From Chitiniphilus purpureus (GTDB lineage Bacteria > Pseudomonadota > Gammaproteobacteria > Burkholderiales > Chitinibacteraceae), in the NCBI RefSeq assembly GCF_025642115.1, contig NZ_CP106753.1, forward strand, positions 829,501-893,500: DNA of 64,000 bases, given 5' to 3'. Below are positions 50,256 to 58,477 of this stretch, piece by piece. A model generated the notes under the pieces. The model saw only the letters and a program-made list of their open reading frames with translations, ran no database searches and had not been told where the DNA came from. Both the position numbers and the translations under genes were made by a program. Position 1 is the stretch's first letter; each line of letters opens with the position of its first letter.

Positions 50256-51119
50256 ATGACGACACCTGACACCTCACACCTGGCGCCGCAGGCGCGCGCC
50301 CATATCAGCTTCGAGTTCTTCCCGCCCAAGACGCAGGAAGGCGTGGAAAAGCTGCGCAGCACGCGGCAGGCGCTGGCGCAGTTCAAACCCGAATTCTTTT
50401 CGGTGACCTTCGGTGCGGGCGGCACCACGCAGGAAGGCACGCGCACCGCGGTGCTGGAGATCCGGCACGATGGCTTCGACGCAGCGCCGCACCTGTCGTG
50501 CATCGGCTCGACCCGCGAAGCCATTGCCGCGCTGCTGGCCGACTACCGGGAACACGGCATCCGCCGCATCGTCGCGCTGCGCGGCGACATCCCATCCGGC
50601 ATGGTCGATGTCGGCGAATTCCGCTACGCCAACGAGCTGGTCGCCTTCATCCGGCAGCAGCATGGCGACTGGTTCCGCATCGAAGTGGCCGCCTACCCGG
50701 AATACCATCCGCAGGCGGCAAGCGCCGAGGCCGATCTGCGCAACTTCGTGGCCAAGGTCAACGCCGGTGCCGATGCCGCGATCACACAGTACTTCTTCAA
50801 CCCCGACGCGTACTTCCGTTTCGTCGACGAGGTACGCGCACGCGGCGTCACTGTCCCGATCTATCCGGGCATCATGCCGATCCAGAATTTCAGCCAGCTC
50901 TCGCGCTTCTCGGAAATGTGCGGCGCCGAGATCCCGCGCTGGCTCAGGCTGCGCCTGGCCTCGTTTGGCGACGACGCGGCGGCCATCCGTGCCTATGGGC
51001 TCGACGTGGTCACCGAACTGTGCGACCGGCTGCTGGCCGGCGGCGCACCGGGCCTGCACTTCTACACGCTGAATGCATCGGGCGCGGTCGCGACCGTCTG
51101 CCGAAGGCTGGGGTTGTAG
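50256..51119 (+). CDS. metF: 5,10-methylenetetrahydrofolate reductase
   Basis: A 287-residue flavoprotein that reduces methylene-THF to methyl-THF, the methyl donor for methionine synthesis. Diagnostic segments are FEFFPPKT at the N terminus, CIGSTREAI, ALRGD, a TQYFFNPDAYFRFVDEVR helix and YPGIMPI. The ATG at 50256 (MTTPDTS) is preferred, with CGGG eight bases upstream; the ATG at 50247 and an in-frame GTG at 50223 are possible alternatives. It lies just downstream of ahcY on the same strand, so it probably shares the SAH-responsive transcript. Its 3' end faces the small RNA candidate and engB. Confidence 0.94.
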   Translation: MTTPDTSHLAPQARAHISFEFFPPKTQEGVEKLRSTRQALAQFKPEFFSVTFGAGGTTQEGTRTAVLEIRHDGFDAAPHLSCIGSTREAIAALLADYREHGIRRIVALRGDIPSGMVDVGEFRYANELVAFIRQQHGDWFRIEVAAYPEYHPQAASAEADLRNFVAKVNAGADAAITQYFFNPDAYFRFVDEVRARGVTVPIYPGIMPIQNFSQLSRFSEMCGAEIPRWLRLRLASFGDDAAAIRAYGLDVVTELCDRLLAGGAPGLHFYTLNASGAVATVCRRLGL

Positions 51120-51145
51120 CGGCGCGGTGCTGTCACGCCCGCTGG

Positions 51146-51185
51146 AAAAAAAGAAACCCCGGTCCAAGGGGAGAATGACCGGGGT
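51146..51185 (-). terminator. Intrinsic terminator of engB and/or the small RNA
   Basis: A 9-bp perfect stem (ACCCCGGTC/GACCGGGGT, 12-base loop) is followed on the minus strand by TTTCTTTTTTT (plus-strand A run 51146-51156). It terminates leftward transcription only; on the metF strand the bases after the stem are not T-rich. Confidence 0.85.
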
Positions 51186-51255
51186 ATAACAGCCCCGGCA
51201 TGCTGCCGAGGCACCCGCTCAGGGAGGAAAAGCGGGAGGTGCAGGGGCGCACCTG
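51146..51255 (-). ncRNA. Candidate small RNA with C-rich loops downstream of engB
   Basis: Four consecutive stem-loops lie on the minus strand. SL1 is AGGTGC/GCACCT (51237-51254, loop GCCCCT). SL2 is CCCGCT/AGCGGG (51214-51236, loop containing CCTCCC). SL3 is CCTCGGCA/TGCCGGGG (51193-51211). SL4 is ACCCCGGTC/GACCGGGGT (51156-51185, loop containing CTCCCC) and is followed by a T run. Upstream lies a promoter-like TTGAAC (51284-51289), 16 bases, then TATCTT (51262-51267), starting just after the engB stop. Three loops carry C-rich sequence complementary to ribosome-binding sites, as in several Hfq-dependent regulators. It could instead be an engB 3' UTR fragment. The promoter hexamers match consensus only 4 of 6 each. 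Confidence 0.55.
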
Positions 51256-51295
51256 ACTATTAAGATAGGAATCGGATAAGAAAGTTCAAGCCAGT

Positions 51296-51910
51296 CTATA
51301 GGCCGCCTGTCGACTGGTATTCAACGGCAGAAAACCAGCCGCCCACGATCTCCTCGATGGTCTCCACGCCCTGCTTCTTGAGGCTGGAGAACAATTGCAC
51401 GGTGATCAGCGAATCCTCCTCGAATTCCTTTTCCACCGCACGTAGTGCTGCCGTCTGCGCCTGTCGGCTCAACTTATCCGCCTTGGTCAAAAGACAGTGC
51501 ACCGGCTTGCCAGTCGGTCTAAACCAGTCGAGCATATTGCGGTCCCGCTCGGTCAGGGGACGCCGGGCGTCCATGATCAAGACCAGCCCGATCAGGTTCT
51601 GCCGCGTCATCAGGTACTGCCCGAGCAGCTTTTCCCAGTGCGCACGCACGGCGGCCGGCACTTCGGCATAGCCGTAGCCGGGCAGATCGACCAGCCGTCG
51701 GTCGCCGCCGAAATCAAAGTAGTTGATGTGCTGGGTGCGCCCCGGCGTCTTGGAGACGAAGGCAAGGCGGGTGTGATCCGCCAAGGTATTGATCGCACTG
51801 GACTTTCCAGCATTGGAGCGTCCGGCGAAAGCCACTTCCAGTCCTTCTTGCGGCAATTGCCGCAAGTCGTTGACGGTGGTGAGAAACTTCAGGCCGCGAA
51901 ACAGGGACAT
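51296..51910 (-). CDS. engB: Ribosome biogenesis GTPase EngB/YihA/YsxC
   Basis: A 204-residue TrmE-Era-type GTPase needed for assembly of the large ribosomal subunit. It has the full G-motif set: G1 GRSNAGKSS near the N terminus, a G2 Thr in KTPGRTQ, G3 DLPGYG, G4 TKAD and a late G5-like segment. The ATG at 51910 gives the usual N terminus ([20 protein letters not shown]). It is transcribed away from cytochrome c4, with which it shares a 102-base intergenic region. It ends just before the promoter-like sequence of the small RNA candidate. Confidence 0.95.
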   Translation of the reverse strand: MSLFRGLKFLTTVNDLRQLPQEGLEVAFAGRSNAGKSSAINTLADHTRLAFVSKTPGRTQHINYFDFGGDRRLVDLPGYGYAEVPAAVRAHWEKLLGQYLMTRQNLIGLVLIMDARRPLTERDRNMLDWFRPTGKPVHCLLTKADKLSRQAQTAALRAVEKEFEEDSLITVQLFSSLKKQGVETIEEIVGGWFSAVEYQSTGGL

Positions 51911-52012
51911 GGTGTGTGGTTAGCTAAAAAGTCTTCGTATAGAATACCAGGATTTGATCGTAAGCCGGCCGACCGACAAGGCCGATATAGCATCGCAAGA
52001 GGGAGCAAACTT
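51911..52012. promoter_or_regulatory. Divergent promoter region, engB / cytochrome c4
   Basis: A 102-base gap, more A+T-rich than its neighbours, with AAAAAGTCTTCGTATAGAAT holding a TATAGA/TAGAAT-type -10 for the rightward gene around 51940. AGAGGGAG before 52013 is the ribosome site of the cytochrome gene. Both promoters should lie here; exact positions are uncertain. Confidence 0.4.
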
Positions 52013-52624
52013 ATGCGCAATGCGCCTGTGGTCGCAACGCTTGCAGCGCTGGTGATGATCAGCCCGACCGTCTTTGCCGCGAACAAGGCCGATCCGGCAA
52101 GGGGCAAGCAGATCGTCGAGCAATACTGTGCGGCCTGTCATGGCGCCGATGGCAACAGCGTCGCCTCGGCCAATCCCAGCCTCGCCGGTCAGCACCCCGA
52201 GTACATCTACAAGCAGTTGGTCGAATTCAAGAGCCAGGCCCGCAAGAGCCCGGTGATGAACCCGATTGCCGCGCAGATGGGGCCCGACGACATGCGCAAT
52301 GTCGCCGCCCACTTCTCCAAGCAGACGGCCAAGGCCAAGGGTGCTTCCGACAAGGCCCTGATCGAGGCCGGTCGCAAGATCTACCGCGGTGGCATCGCGG
52401 CCAAGGGTGTACCTGCCTGTATGGCCTGCCATAGCCCCAACGGCGTCGGGATCCCGGCCCAGTATCCACGGGTGGGTGGGCAGCACGCCGCCTATACCGA
52501 GGCGCAGCTCAAGGCCTTCCGTTCCGGTGAGCGCGCCAACAATCCGGTGATGTCGCAAGTGTCGGCCAAGCTGTCCGATCAGGAGATCAAGGCGGTGTCC
52601 GAGTACATCCAGGCACTGCACTGA
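52013..52624 (+). CDS. Cytochrome c4, periplasmic dihaem cytochrome
   Basis: A 203-residue exported protein. The signal peptide MRNAPVVATLAALVMI ends near VFA-AN. Two class I c-type haem sites follow, CAACH and CMACH, one per half, each with a downstream Met ligand candidate (SPVMNPIA and NPVMSQVS). The two-domain layout and length fit cytochrome c4, which carries electrons to terminal oxidases. The start at 52013 follows an AGAGGGAG site. It is followed by its own terminator and then by resB-ccsA, which attach haem to such proteins. Confidence 0.93.
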   Translation: MRNAPVVATLAALVMISPTVFAANKADPARGKQIVEQYCAACHGADGNSVASANPSLAGQHPEYIYKQLVEFKSQARKSPVMNPIAAQMGPDDMRNVAAHFSKQTAKAKGASDKALIEAGRKIYRGGIAAKGVPACMACHSPNGVGIPAQYPRVGGQHAAYTEAQLKAFRSGERANNPVMSQVSAKLSDQEIKAVSEYIQALH

Positions 52625-52682
52625 CCGTTCACCACACTGATATACGGGCCTGCCGCGGAACCATTCGGGGCAGCTTGGCACC

Positions 52683-52704
52683 AAGGGGCGGCAACGCCCC
52701 TTTT
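52683..52704 (+). terminator. Terminator of cytochrome c4 / leader hairpin of resB
   Basis: AAGGGGCG-GCAA-CGCCCCTT plus two further T forms an 8-bp stem followed by a T run, 58 bases after the cytochrome stop. It ends only nine bases before the resB ATG, so it also sits in the resB leader and may lower or condition its expression. Confidence 0.8.
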
Positions 52705-52712
52705 GCACTGGT

Positions 52713-54770
52713 ATGACCCAAAAACGCCTCTCACACGTCCCGTTCGGCCGCGCGTTGTTCGATCTGTTCTCGTCAATGCGTTTTGCCGTCGGGCTGCTCA
52801 CCGTGCTCGCCATTGCTTCCGTGATCGGCACGGTACTCAAGCAGAACGAGCCTTACGTCAATTACCGCATCGAATTCGGCGAATTCTGGTTCCGTTTTTT
52901 CGAGCCGCTTGGCCTCTTCGATGTCTACCACGCCGGCTGGTTCTTGCTGATCCTGGTCTTCCTGGTGCTGTCGGTGTCGCTGTGCATCTGGCGGCATCTG
53001 CCGGGCATGCTGCGCGATATCCGGCATTTCCGGGAGCATGCCAGTCTCAATTCGCTGCGGCTGATGGGGCATCACGCCGAGGTGGATGGCGAGACCGACC
53101 TTGAGCGGGCGTCGGCGGCACTCAAGGAAGCTGGATTCCGCTTCCGGCTGCGCGAGACGGACGGTGTCAGGCTGCTGGCGGCAAAAAAGGGTGTGGGGCA
53201 GCGGTTGGGCTATTTCTTTGCCCATGCCGCCATTGTGGTGATCTGTGTCGGTGGTCTGCTCGATGGCAATCTGCCGTTGAAGCTGCGGGAGCTGACCGGC
53301 AGCAAAGTGCCCGAGACGCGCGACGTGCCGCAAAGCCAGGTGCCGGCGCACAGCCGCCTTGGCGCCGACAATCTTGCGTTTCGCGGCAATGTCACCATCC
53401 CGGAAGACGCCACTGCCGACGTGATCTTCCTCAACGCCGGCCAGGGTTACTTTGTCCAGGAGCTGCCGTTCGCGCTGCGTCTGAAGCAGTTTCATGTCGA
53501 GCACTACAGTACCGGGCAACCCAAGCGTTTCGCCTCGGACGTGGAGGTGCTCGATCGTGCTTCCGGCAAGGTGCTCAAAAGCGCGACCGTGGAAGTGAAC
53601 AAGCCGCTGATCCACGATGGCGTGGCCATCTATCAGGCCAGCTTCGGCGACGGTGGCTCGCCCCTGACCTTCAATGCGTGGCCATTGGGTGAGGGTGCAA
53701 GCCCGCACCGCCTCGACGCGCGTTCGCAATCCAGCCAGGTGCTGACCGCCGGTGCGCAGCGCTACACGCTCGAGCTGGGCGATCTGCGGGTGTTCAATAT
53801 CGAGAACATGGGGCGCACGCAATCACAGACCTCGACCGTGGCGGTCAGCCGCTTCGAGCAGGCCCTTGCGGCGGTGCAGTCGGTCAAGCCCGAGCACAAC
53901 CTGCGCAACCTCGGACCCTCGGTGCAGTTCAAGCTGCGCGACCAGGGTGGCCAGGCAGTGGAATACCTCAATTATCTCGCCCCTTTCTCCGAGAACAATG
54001 CGCTCTACCTGCTCAGCGGCATGCGGCGCGAGCTCTCGGCCGATTTCGCGTTCGTGCGCATCCCGCTGGATGCCGCCGCCAGCCCCGAAACATTCATGCG
54101 GCTGCGCGCCGTGTTGCTGGACCCGGCCGCCTATCCCGAGATCGCCCGGCGTACCGCGGGCAAGGCGTTCCAGGAAGGCGGTTTCTCGGCCGGTCGGCGC
54201 GAGCAGTTCCAGGCGGTCACGCTCAACCTGCTTGCCCAGTTCGGTGGCGGCGGCTTTCCTGCGCTGGACCGCTTCCTGCAGCAGGCCAAGGTGCCCGAGG
54301 ACCAGCGCCAGAGCGTGACCCAGACCTATTTGAAGATCCTGCAGGGCGCGGCCGTCGATGCGCTGGACCTTGCACAGGAACGCGCCGGTCTGCCACGCCT
54401 GGAGATGGATGCGGCCCGCTTCCGTTTCCTGATCGATGGCCTGGTTGCGACCAGCGCCCTGTTCGACTACGGCGCGCCCGTCTATCTGCAGCCCACCGGA
54501 TTCGAGGAGATCCAGGCAAGCGGCTTCCAAATCGCCCGCGCGCCGGGGCAGTCCATTGTCTATCTGGGATGCCTGCTGCTGGTGATCGGCATCTACTGCA
54601 TGTTCTATCTGCGCGAGGAACGCCTCTGGCTGCGTGTCGGCAACGGCCGCACCTTGCTGGCAATGACCGCCAGCCGGCACGACAGTGAGCTGGATCGCGC
54701 TTTTGCCCGGATGCGGGCCGCGTTGTTGCCCGACCCCTCCCACGAGGATCCACCCGATGCACGCACTTAG
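52713..54770 (+). CDS. resB: System II cytochrome c maturation protein ResB/Ccs1
   Basis: A 685-residue membrane protein that, with CcsA, carries haem across the membrane and attaches it to apocytochromes c. It has three N-terminal transmembrane helices (around SMRFAVGLLTVLAIASVIGTV, WFLLILVFLVLSVSLCIW and FAHAAIVVICVGGLL), a large periplasmic domain, and a last helix near the C terminus (VYLGCLLLVIGIYCMFYL). Length and topology match betaproteobacterial ResB. The ATG at 52713 is nine bases after a terminator-like hairpin and has no clear ribosome site; the next in-frame ATG (52776) would cut into the first helix, so 52713 is kept. The end overlaps ccsA by 14 bases. Confidence 0.92.
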   Translation: MTQKRLSHVPFGRALFDLFSSMRFAVGLLTVLAIASVIGTVLKQNEPYVNYRIEFGEFWFRFFEPLGLFDVYHAGWFLLILVFLVLSVSLCIWRHLPGMLRDIRHFREHASLNSLRLMGHHAEVDGETDLERASAALKEAGFRFRLRETDGVRLLAAKKGVGQRLGYFFAHAAIVVICVGGLLDGNLPLKLRELTGSKVPETRDVPQSQVPAHSRLGADNLAFRGNVTIPEDATADVIFLNAGQGYFVQELPFALRLKQFHVEHYSTGQPKRFASDVEVLDRASGKVLKSATVEVNKPLIHDGVAIYQASFGDGGSPLTFNAWPLGEGASPHRLDARSQSSQVLTAGAQRYTLELGDLRVFNIENMGRTQSQTSTVAVSRFEQALAAVQSVKPEHNLRNLGPSVQFKLRDQGGQAVEYLNYLAPFSENNALYLLSGMRRELSADFAFVRIPLDAAASPETFMRLRAVLLDPAAYPEIARRTAGKAFQEGGFSAGRREQFQAVTLNLLAQFGGGGFPALDRFLQQAKVPEDQRQSVTQTYLKILQGAAVDALDLAQERAGLPRLEMDAARFRFLIDGLVATSALFDYGAPVYLQPTGFEEIQASGFQIARAPGQSIVYLGCLLLVIGIYCMFYLREERLWLRVGNGRTLLAMTASRHDSELDRAFARMRAALLPDPSHEDPPDART

Positions 54771-56058
54771 TCTTCGCAAGCGCCCCCTTGACTTCGTATT
54801 TGCCCTGCTGGTGCTGCTGGCCGGTCTGTTCGCACTCGGACGCTACCGCGAATTCATGGATTACTACGAGCAGGGCATCCTGCTCAGCACCATCGCCGGC
54901 CTGATCTGGTTCGGCTGGTTCTGGCCGGCCATGCGTCTCTTCATCCCGTTGTGCGGCGCCATCGCACTCGTCGGCATCGGGCTGTATCAGGGCGACCTTG
55001 CGCGGGCGGGCAGTGTGTTCGGGCTCAAGTACGCGTTGTCGAGCCAATCGGCAGTGATGTGGATGTGCGTGTTGTTCTTCCTGGCAACCGGTCTCTATTG
55101 GCTGGGCACGCTGCGCCGCTCGGCGTCGACGCTGTCCATCGCCTCCAGCCTGACCTGGGCCGCGGCGGCTGCTGCACTGGTCTCCAAGCTCGTGCGCTGG
55201 TACGAGAGCTACCTGATCGGGCAGGACGTGGGCCATATCCCGGTATCGAATCTGTACGAAGTCTTCGTGCTGTTCTGCCTGATCACCGCCCTGATGTATC
55301 TGTATTACGAGGCCAAGTTCCAGGCCCGTACCATGGGGGCCTTCGTGCTGCTGGTGATCTCGGCGGCGGTGGCCTTCATCCTGTGGTACAGCTTCGACCG
55401 GCAGGCGCACGAGATCCAGCCGCTGATCCCGGCGTTGCAATCGTGGTGGATGAAGATCCACGTGCCGGCCAACTTCGTCGGCTACGGCGCATTCGCGCTG
55501 GCAGCCATGCTGGGCGTGGCCTGGCTGCTGGCAGTGCCGGCGCCGGCACTGTCCCGGCAGGCCAGGCTGATGCTGTATCCGTTTGCCGGCGTGCTGCTGG
55601 TGGCAGGCACGGCGTTCCAGCTGAACGCGGCCACGTGGTTTCCCAGCCTCGGCTCCGGGGTCGGCCTCGTCAGCATGTTCATCTTCTCCGCGGCCGGCAT
55701 GGCGTTGCTGACGTTGAACCGTGGAGCCATGCAGGCCTACCTGCCCAAGCCGGCCACGCTTGACGAAGTGGCGTACAAGGCCATCGCAGTCGGCTTTCTG
55801 TTCTTCACCATTGCCACCATCCTCGGCGCACTCTGGGCGGCCGAGGCGTGGGGTGGCTACTGGAGCTGGGACCCCAAGGAGACCTGGGCGCTGATCGTCT
55901 GGCTCAACTACGCGGCGTGGCTGCACGTGCGGCTGATCAAGGGCTGGCGTGGCGACGTACTGGCGTGGTGGTCGGTGGTCGGGTTGCTGGTCACCACGTT
56001 TGCCTTCATCGGGGTGAACATGTTTCTTTCCGGACTTCATTCTTACGGAAATCTTTAA
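54757..56058 (+). CDS. ccsA: System II cytochrome c maturation protein CcsA/ResC
   Basis: A 433-residue polytopic membrane protein of the haem-handling family. The signature Trp-rich loop WGGYWSWDPKETW lies near the C terminus and binds haem at the outer face, with conserved His residues in adjacent helices. The open frame extends upstream, but the ATG at 54757, overlapping the end of resB, begins MHALSLRKRPLDFVF just before the first helix and is chosen. The overlap indicates translational coupling with resB. It is somewhat longer than the shortest CcsA proteins because of extra N-terminal helices. Confidence 0.93.
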   Translation: MHALSLRKRPLDFVFALLVLLAGLFALGRYREFMDYYEQGILLSTIAGLIWFGWFWPAMRLFIPLCGAIALVGIGLYQGDLARAGSVFGLKYALSSQSAVMWMCVLFFLATGLYWLGTLRRSASTLSIASSLTWAAAAAALVSKLVRWYESYLIGQDVGHIPVSNLYEVFVLFCLITALMYLYYEAKFQARTMGAFVLLVISAAVAFILWYSFDRQAHEIQPLIPALQSWWMKIHVPANFVGYGAFALAAMLGVAWLLAVPAPALSRQARLMLYPFAGVLLVAGTAFQLNAATWFPSLGSGVGLVSMFIFSAAGMALLTLNRGAMQAYLPKPATLDEVAYKAIAVGFLFFTIATILGALWAAEAWGGYWSWDPKETWALIVWLNYAAWLHVRLIKGWRGDVLAWWSVVGLLVTTFAFIGVNMFLSGLHSYGNL

Positions 56059-56214
56059 TAAATTCGTTGTTATTTGACCGAAATCAAGCGTGTTTCGACC
56101 GTTTGTCGGTTTGTACGGTGTTTTTTGGTCATTTAATGTAAGAAAATATGGAAAAGATCGGGCCTGTCCTCCTAAAGTAACGATATTCCTGTCGCTGGGA
56201 ATGAGGAGGGTGAA
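56059..56214 (+). promoter_or_regulatory. A+T-rich promoter region of the hypothetical gene
   Basis: This 156-base gap is strikingly A+T-rich against its surroundings. It contains an FNR-like box (56074-56087, listed separately), a TTGTAC / 17 bases / TAATGT promoter-like pair at about 56111-56139, and a strong AGGAGGG ribosome site at 56204-56210. No clear terminator for ccsA was found. Confidence 0.5.
56074..56087 (+). promoter_or_regulatory. FNR/ANR-type binding box
   Basis: TTGAC-CGAA-ATCAA differs from the FNR/ANR consensus TTGAT-N4-ATCAA at one base and has the exact four-base spacing. It lies about 130 bases upstream of the following gene, in an A+T-rich region just after two cytochrome c maturation genes. 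This suggests oxygen-responsive control of the downstream gene. Confidence 0.5.
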
Positions 56215-56697
56215 ATGGGTACCGTCTACTACAAGACCGAGTTGGGCCAGCAGGAACTGGTTGCGCGCAGCGGCCAGGTACCGCCCAAGGCGCGGCAGCT
56301 GTTGATCATGATCGATGGACACCGCAGTTTCGAGGACCTTGCCGCGCTGATGCCTGGCGCAGGCGATGTGCTCAGGATGCTGGAGCAGCTCAAGCTGATT
56401 GCGCCGCAAGGCGCGGAAAGCACGCCTGCGGCGGTCGTGCATGGCCTGTATGACCAGCTTCCCCCGCCCAGGCGCCTGTTGCTGGTCAGACAGATCGTGC
56501 TGCAGGTGGCGGGCGAGTTTCTCGGCAAGGGTTGGGAGTCCAAGCTGGACGAGCGCTTTGCCGCGCTGCGGGACGGCCCCGGGCTCGAAGCCCTGGTGGA
56601 GGACTGGCTCACGGCGCTGCGCCGCTCCGGACACCGGGGCGCGGCCGACGCGGGGCAGCGTGCCGTTGCCGGTGCATTGAAGCGCGCCGGGCACTGA
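56215..56697 (+). CDS. Hypothetical protein, 160 residues
   Basis: The family is not recognised. The product is soluble, with no signal peptide or membrane helix, and begins MGTVYYKTELGQQELVARSG. The first 70 residues look like a small winged-helix or response-type fold (PPKARQLLIMIDGHRSFEDLAALMP, then MLEQLKLI), a pattern common in two-component-linked proteins of betaproteobacteria. The rest is mainly helical. It has a very good ribosome site (AGGAGGG, four bases from the ATG) and codon use like its neighbours, so it is a real gene. It has its own A+T-rich promoter region with an FNR-like box and ends at a strong bidirectional terminator, so it is probably monocistronic. Confidence 0.75.
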   Translation: MGTVYYKTELGQQELVARSGQVPPKARQLLIMIDGHRSFEDLAALMPGAGDVLRMLEQLKLIAPQGAESTPAAVVHGLYDQLPPPRRLLLVRQIVLQVAGEFLGKGWESKLDERFAALRDGPGLEALVEDWLTALRRSGHRGAADAGQRAVAGALKRAGH

Positions 56698-56713
56698 GCA
56701 ACAACTGCGTGAC

Positions 56714-56750
56714 CATACAAAAAGCCGGCCAATGGCCGGCTTTTTGTATG
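56714..56750. terminator. Strong bidirectional terminator
   Basis: CATACAAAAAGCCGGCC-AAT-GGCCGGCTTTTTGTATG is a perfect 17-bp inverted repeat with a three-base loop. It has a G+C-rich core and T runs on both strands, between the convergent hypothetical gene and rplY. Confidence 0.95.
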
Positions 56751-56768
56751 CCTGTGTGGCGGAACCGC

Positions 56769-57353
56769 TTACTCGGCGGTGGCCTTGGCGCCGTTCAGAT
56801 TGGCCACTGCCAGATTCTCGCCGCGCACCAGCGACATCAGCTCGACGCCTTCGGGCAGCTTCAGATCGGACAGGTGGACCGAACCGTGGGTGGCATCCAG
56901 GTTGCCCAGGTCCACTTCGATGAAGTCGGGCAGCTTGGTGGCCACGCAGCGCACCAGCACCTCGTTCAGGATGTGGCTGATCGAGCCGCCTTGCAGCTTC
57001 ACGCCCGGTGCGAGATCGCCGTTGACGAAGTGCAGCGGTACCTTCAGTTCGACCTTGGTGTTGTCGTCCACGCGCTGGAAGTCCACGTGCAGCACCAGTT
57101 GACGGAACGGGTGGTACTGCACATTGCGCACCAGCACCTGTTCGGTTTCGCTGCCCACGGTCAGCTTGACGAGGGCGGTGTGGAACGCTTCTTCCTGCAG
57201 CTGGTAGTACATGCTGTTGTGGTCGAGCACGATCGCCTTGGGCTCCTTGTTGCCGCCGTAGACGATGCCAGGCAGCTGGCCCGCTTTGCGCAGGCGGCGG
57301 CTCGCACCAGTGCCCTGCAATTCGCGAGCTTGAGCAGAAATTTCGTAAGTCAT
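56769..57353 (-). CDS. rplY: 50S ribosomal protein L25, long Ctc form
   Basis: A 194-residue L25/general stress protein Ctc that binds 5S rRNA. The N-terminal L25 domain (ARELQGTGASRRLRKAGQLPGIVYGG) is followed by the Ctc beta domain (KVPLHFVNGDLAPGVKLQGG, LPDFIEVDLGNL). The frame opens at 57380, but MTYEISAQ from the ATG at 57353 is the conventional start. It lies downstream of prs on the same strand, the usual prs-rplY pairing, although a terminator-like hairpin lies between them. Confidence 0.95.
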   Translation of the reverse strand: MTYEISAQARELQGTGASRRLRKAGQLPGIVYGGNKEPKAIVLDHNSMYYQLQEEAFHTALVKLTVGSETEQVLVRNVQYHPFRQLVLHVDFQRVDDNTKVELKVPLHFVNGDLAPGVKLQGGSISHILNEVLVRCVATKLPDFIEVDLGNLDATHGSVHLSDLKLPEGVELMSLVRGENLAVANLNGAKATAE

Positions 57354-57409
57354 GATGTTGATTCCAGTCTGAATGAACACACGCCAACCGCGACCAGATG
57401 GCGCGCGAT

Positions 57410-57458
57410 TTGGAGGACGATTCCTCCAAACAACAAGGCGCGGCCTACTGGCCGCGCC
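57410..57458 (-). terminator. Tandem hairpins between prs and rplY
   Basis: Reading leftward after prs, GGCGCGGCC-AGTA-GGCCGCGCC (57437-57458) is a perfect 9-bp stem followed by TTGTTGTTT, a modest T run. A second stem, TTGGAGGA-ATCG-TCCTCCAA (57410-57429), follows. The first is a plausible, probably leaky, prs terminator. The second lies in the rplY leader and could be an L25 autoregulatory structure, which is speculation. Confidence 0.6.
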
Positions 57459-57465
57459 ACAATGC

Positions 57466-58416
57466 CTAGTCGACGAACAGTGAGGACACCGACTCTTCGT
57501 TGTTGATGCGCCGCATTGTCTCCGCCAGCAGGCCGGCGATGGAGACCACGCGGATGCGATCGGAAAGCAGGGCCGCCTCGGACAGCGGGATGGTGTCGGT
57601 CACCACCACCTCGTCTAGGTCCGATTGCAGGATGCGTTCGACGGCCGCGCCGGAGAATACCGGATGGGTCGCATAAGCGATCACCCGTTTGGCGCCGTGT
57701 TGCTTCAATGCCGCGGCGGCCTTGCACAGCGTGTTGGCGGTGTCGATCATGTCGTCGATGATGACGCAGCTGCGATCGGCCACATCGCCGATGATATGCA
57801 TCACCTCGGCCACGTTTGCCTTGGGGCGGCGCTTGTCGATGATGGCCATGTCGACATTCAGCTGCTTGGCCATTGCGCGCGCGCGCAACACGCCGCCGAC
57901 GTCGGGGCTCACCACCATCAGATTGTCATGCTGCTGCGCGCGGATGTCGGCCAGCAGCACCGGGGTGGAATAGATGTTGTCCACCGGGATGTCGAAAAAG
58001 CCCTGGATCTGGTCGGCATGCACATCCACGGTCAGTACCCGGTCGACTCCGGCCACCTGCAGCATGTTGGCCACCACCTTGGCCGAGATCGGCACACGGG
58101 CCGACCGGGGGCGGCGATCCTGCCGCGCATAGCCAAAATAGGGAATCGCTGCGGTGATGCGGCCGGCCGACGCGCGCTTGAGCGCATCGACCATCAGCAT
58201 CACTTCCATGATGTTGTCGTTGGTCGGCACGCAGGTCGATTGCAATACGAATACATCACGGCCGCGTACGTTTTCCAGCAGCTCGACGGTCACCTCGCCG
58301 TCGGAGAACCGCCCGACGGCAGCACGGCCCAGCGAGATGTCCAGATGATTGACGACACTGTCGGCAAGCTTGGGATTGGCATTGCCGGTGAACACCATGA
58401 GGCTTTCGTAAGCCAT
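57466..58416 (-). CDS. prs: Ribose-phosphate pyrophosphokinase (PRPP synthase)
   Basis: A 316-residue cytosolic enzyme making PRPP from ribose-5-phosphate and ATP for nucleotide, His and Trp synthesis. The flexible loop [16 protein letters not shown] and the PRPP-binding loop DDMIDTANT are both present. The frame continues upstream through the tRNA, but [19 protein letters not shown] at 58416, with AGGGTTCGGA just before it, is the true start and gives the normal family length. Its leader is very short and holds the tRNA-Gln terminator. Confidence 0.96.
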   Translation of the reverse strand: MAYESLMVFTGNANPKLADSVVNHLDISLGRAAVGRFSDGEVTVELLENVRGRDVFVLQSTCVPTNDNIMEVMLMVDALKRASAGRITAAIPYFGYARQDRRPRSARVPISAKVVANMLQVAGVDRVLTVDVHADQIQGFFDIPVDNIYSTPVLLADIRAQQHDNLMVVSPDVGGVLRARAMAKQLNVDMAIIDKRRPKANVAEVMHIIGDVADRSCVIIDDMIDTANTLCKAAAALKQHGAKRVIAYATHPVFSGAAVERILQSDLDEVVVTDTIPLSEAALLSDRIRVVSIAGLLAETMRRINNEESVSSLFVD

Positions 58417-58429
58417 TTCCGAACCCTGA

Positions 58430-58466
58430 AAAAACGAAAAGCGTGTAACGGGTGTACACGCTTTTC
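58430..58466 (-). terminator. Terminator after tRNA-Gln, in the prs leader
   Basis: GAAAAGCGTGTA and TACACGCTTTTC form a perfect 12-bp stem with a seven-base loop (58436-58466), followed leftward by a T run at 58430-58434. It ends about 14 bases before the prs start, so any transcript from the tRNA into prs must pass it. Confidence 0.88.
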
Positions 58467-58477
58467 TACTTGCATAC

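Noticed and set aside
54223..57429. 1068-codon minus-strand frame spanning ccsA to rplY
   Set aside because: It overlaps several well-supported genes, the AT-rich promoter island and a terminator, and its translation is low-complexity.
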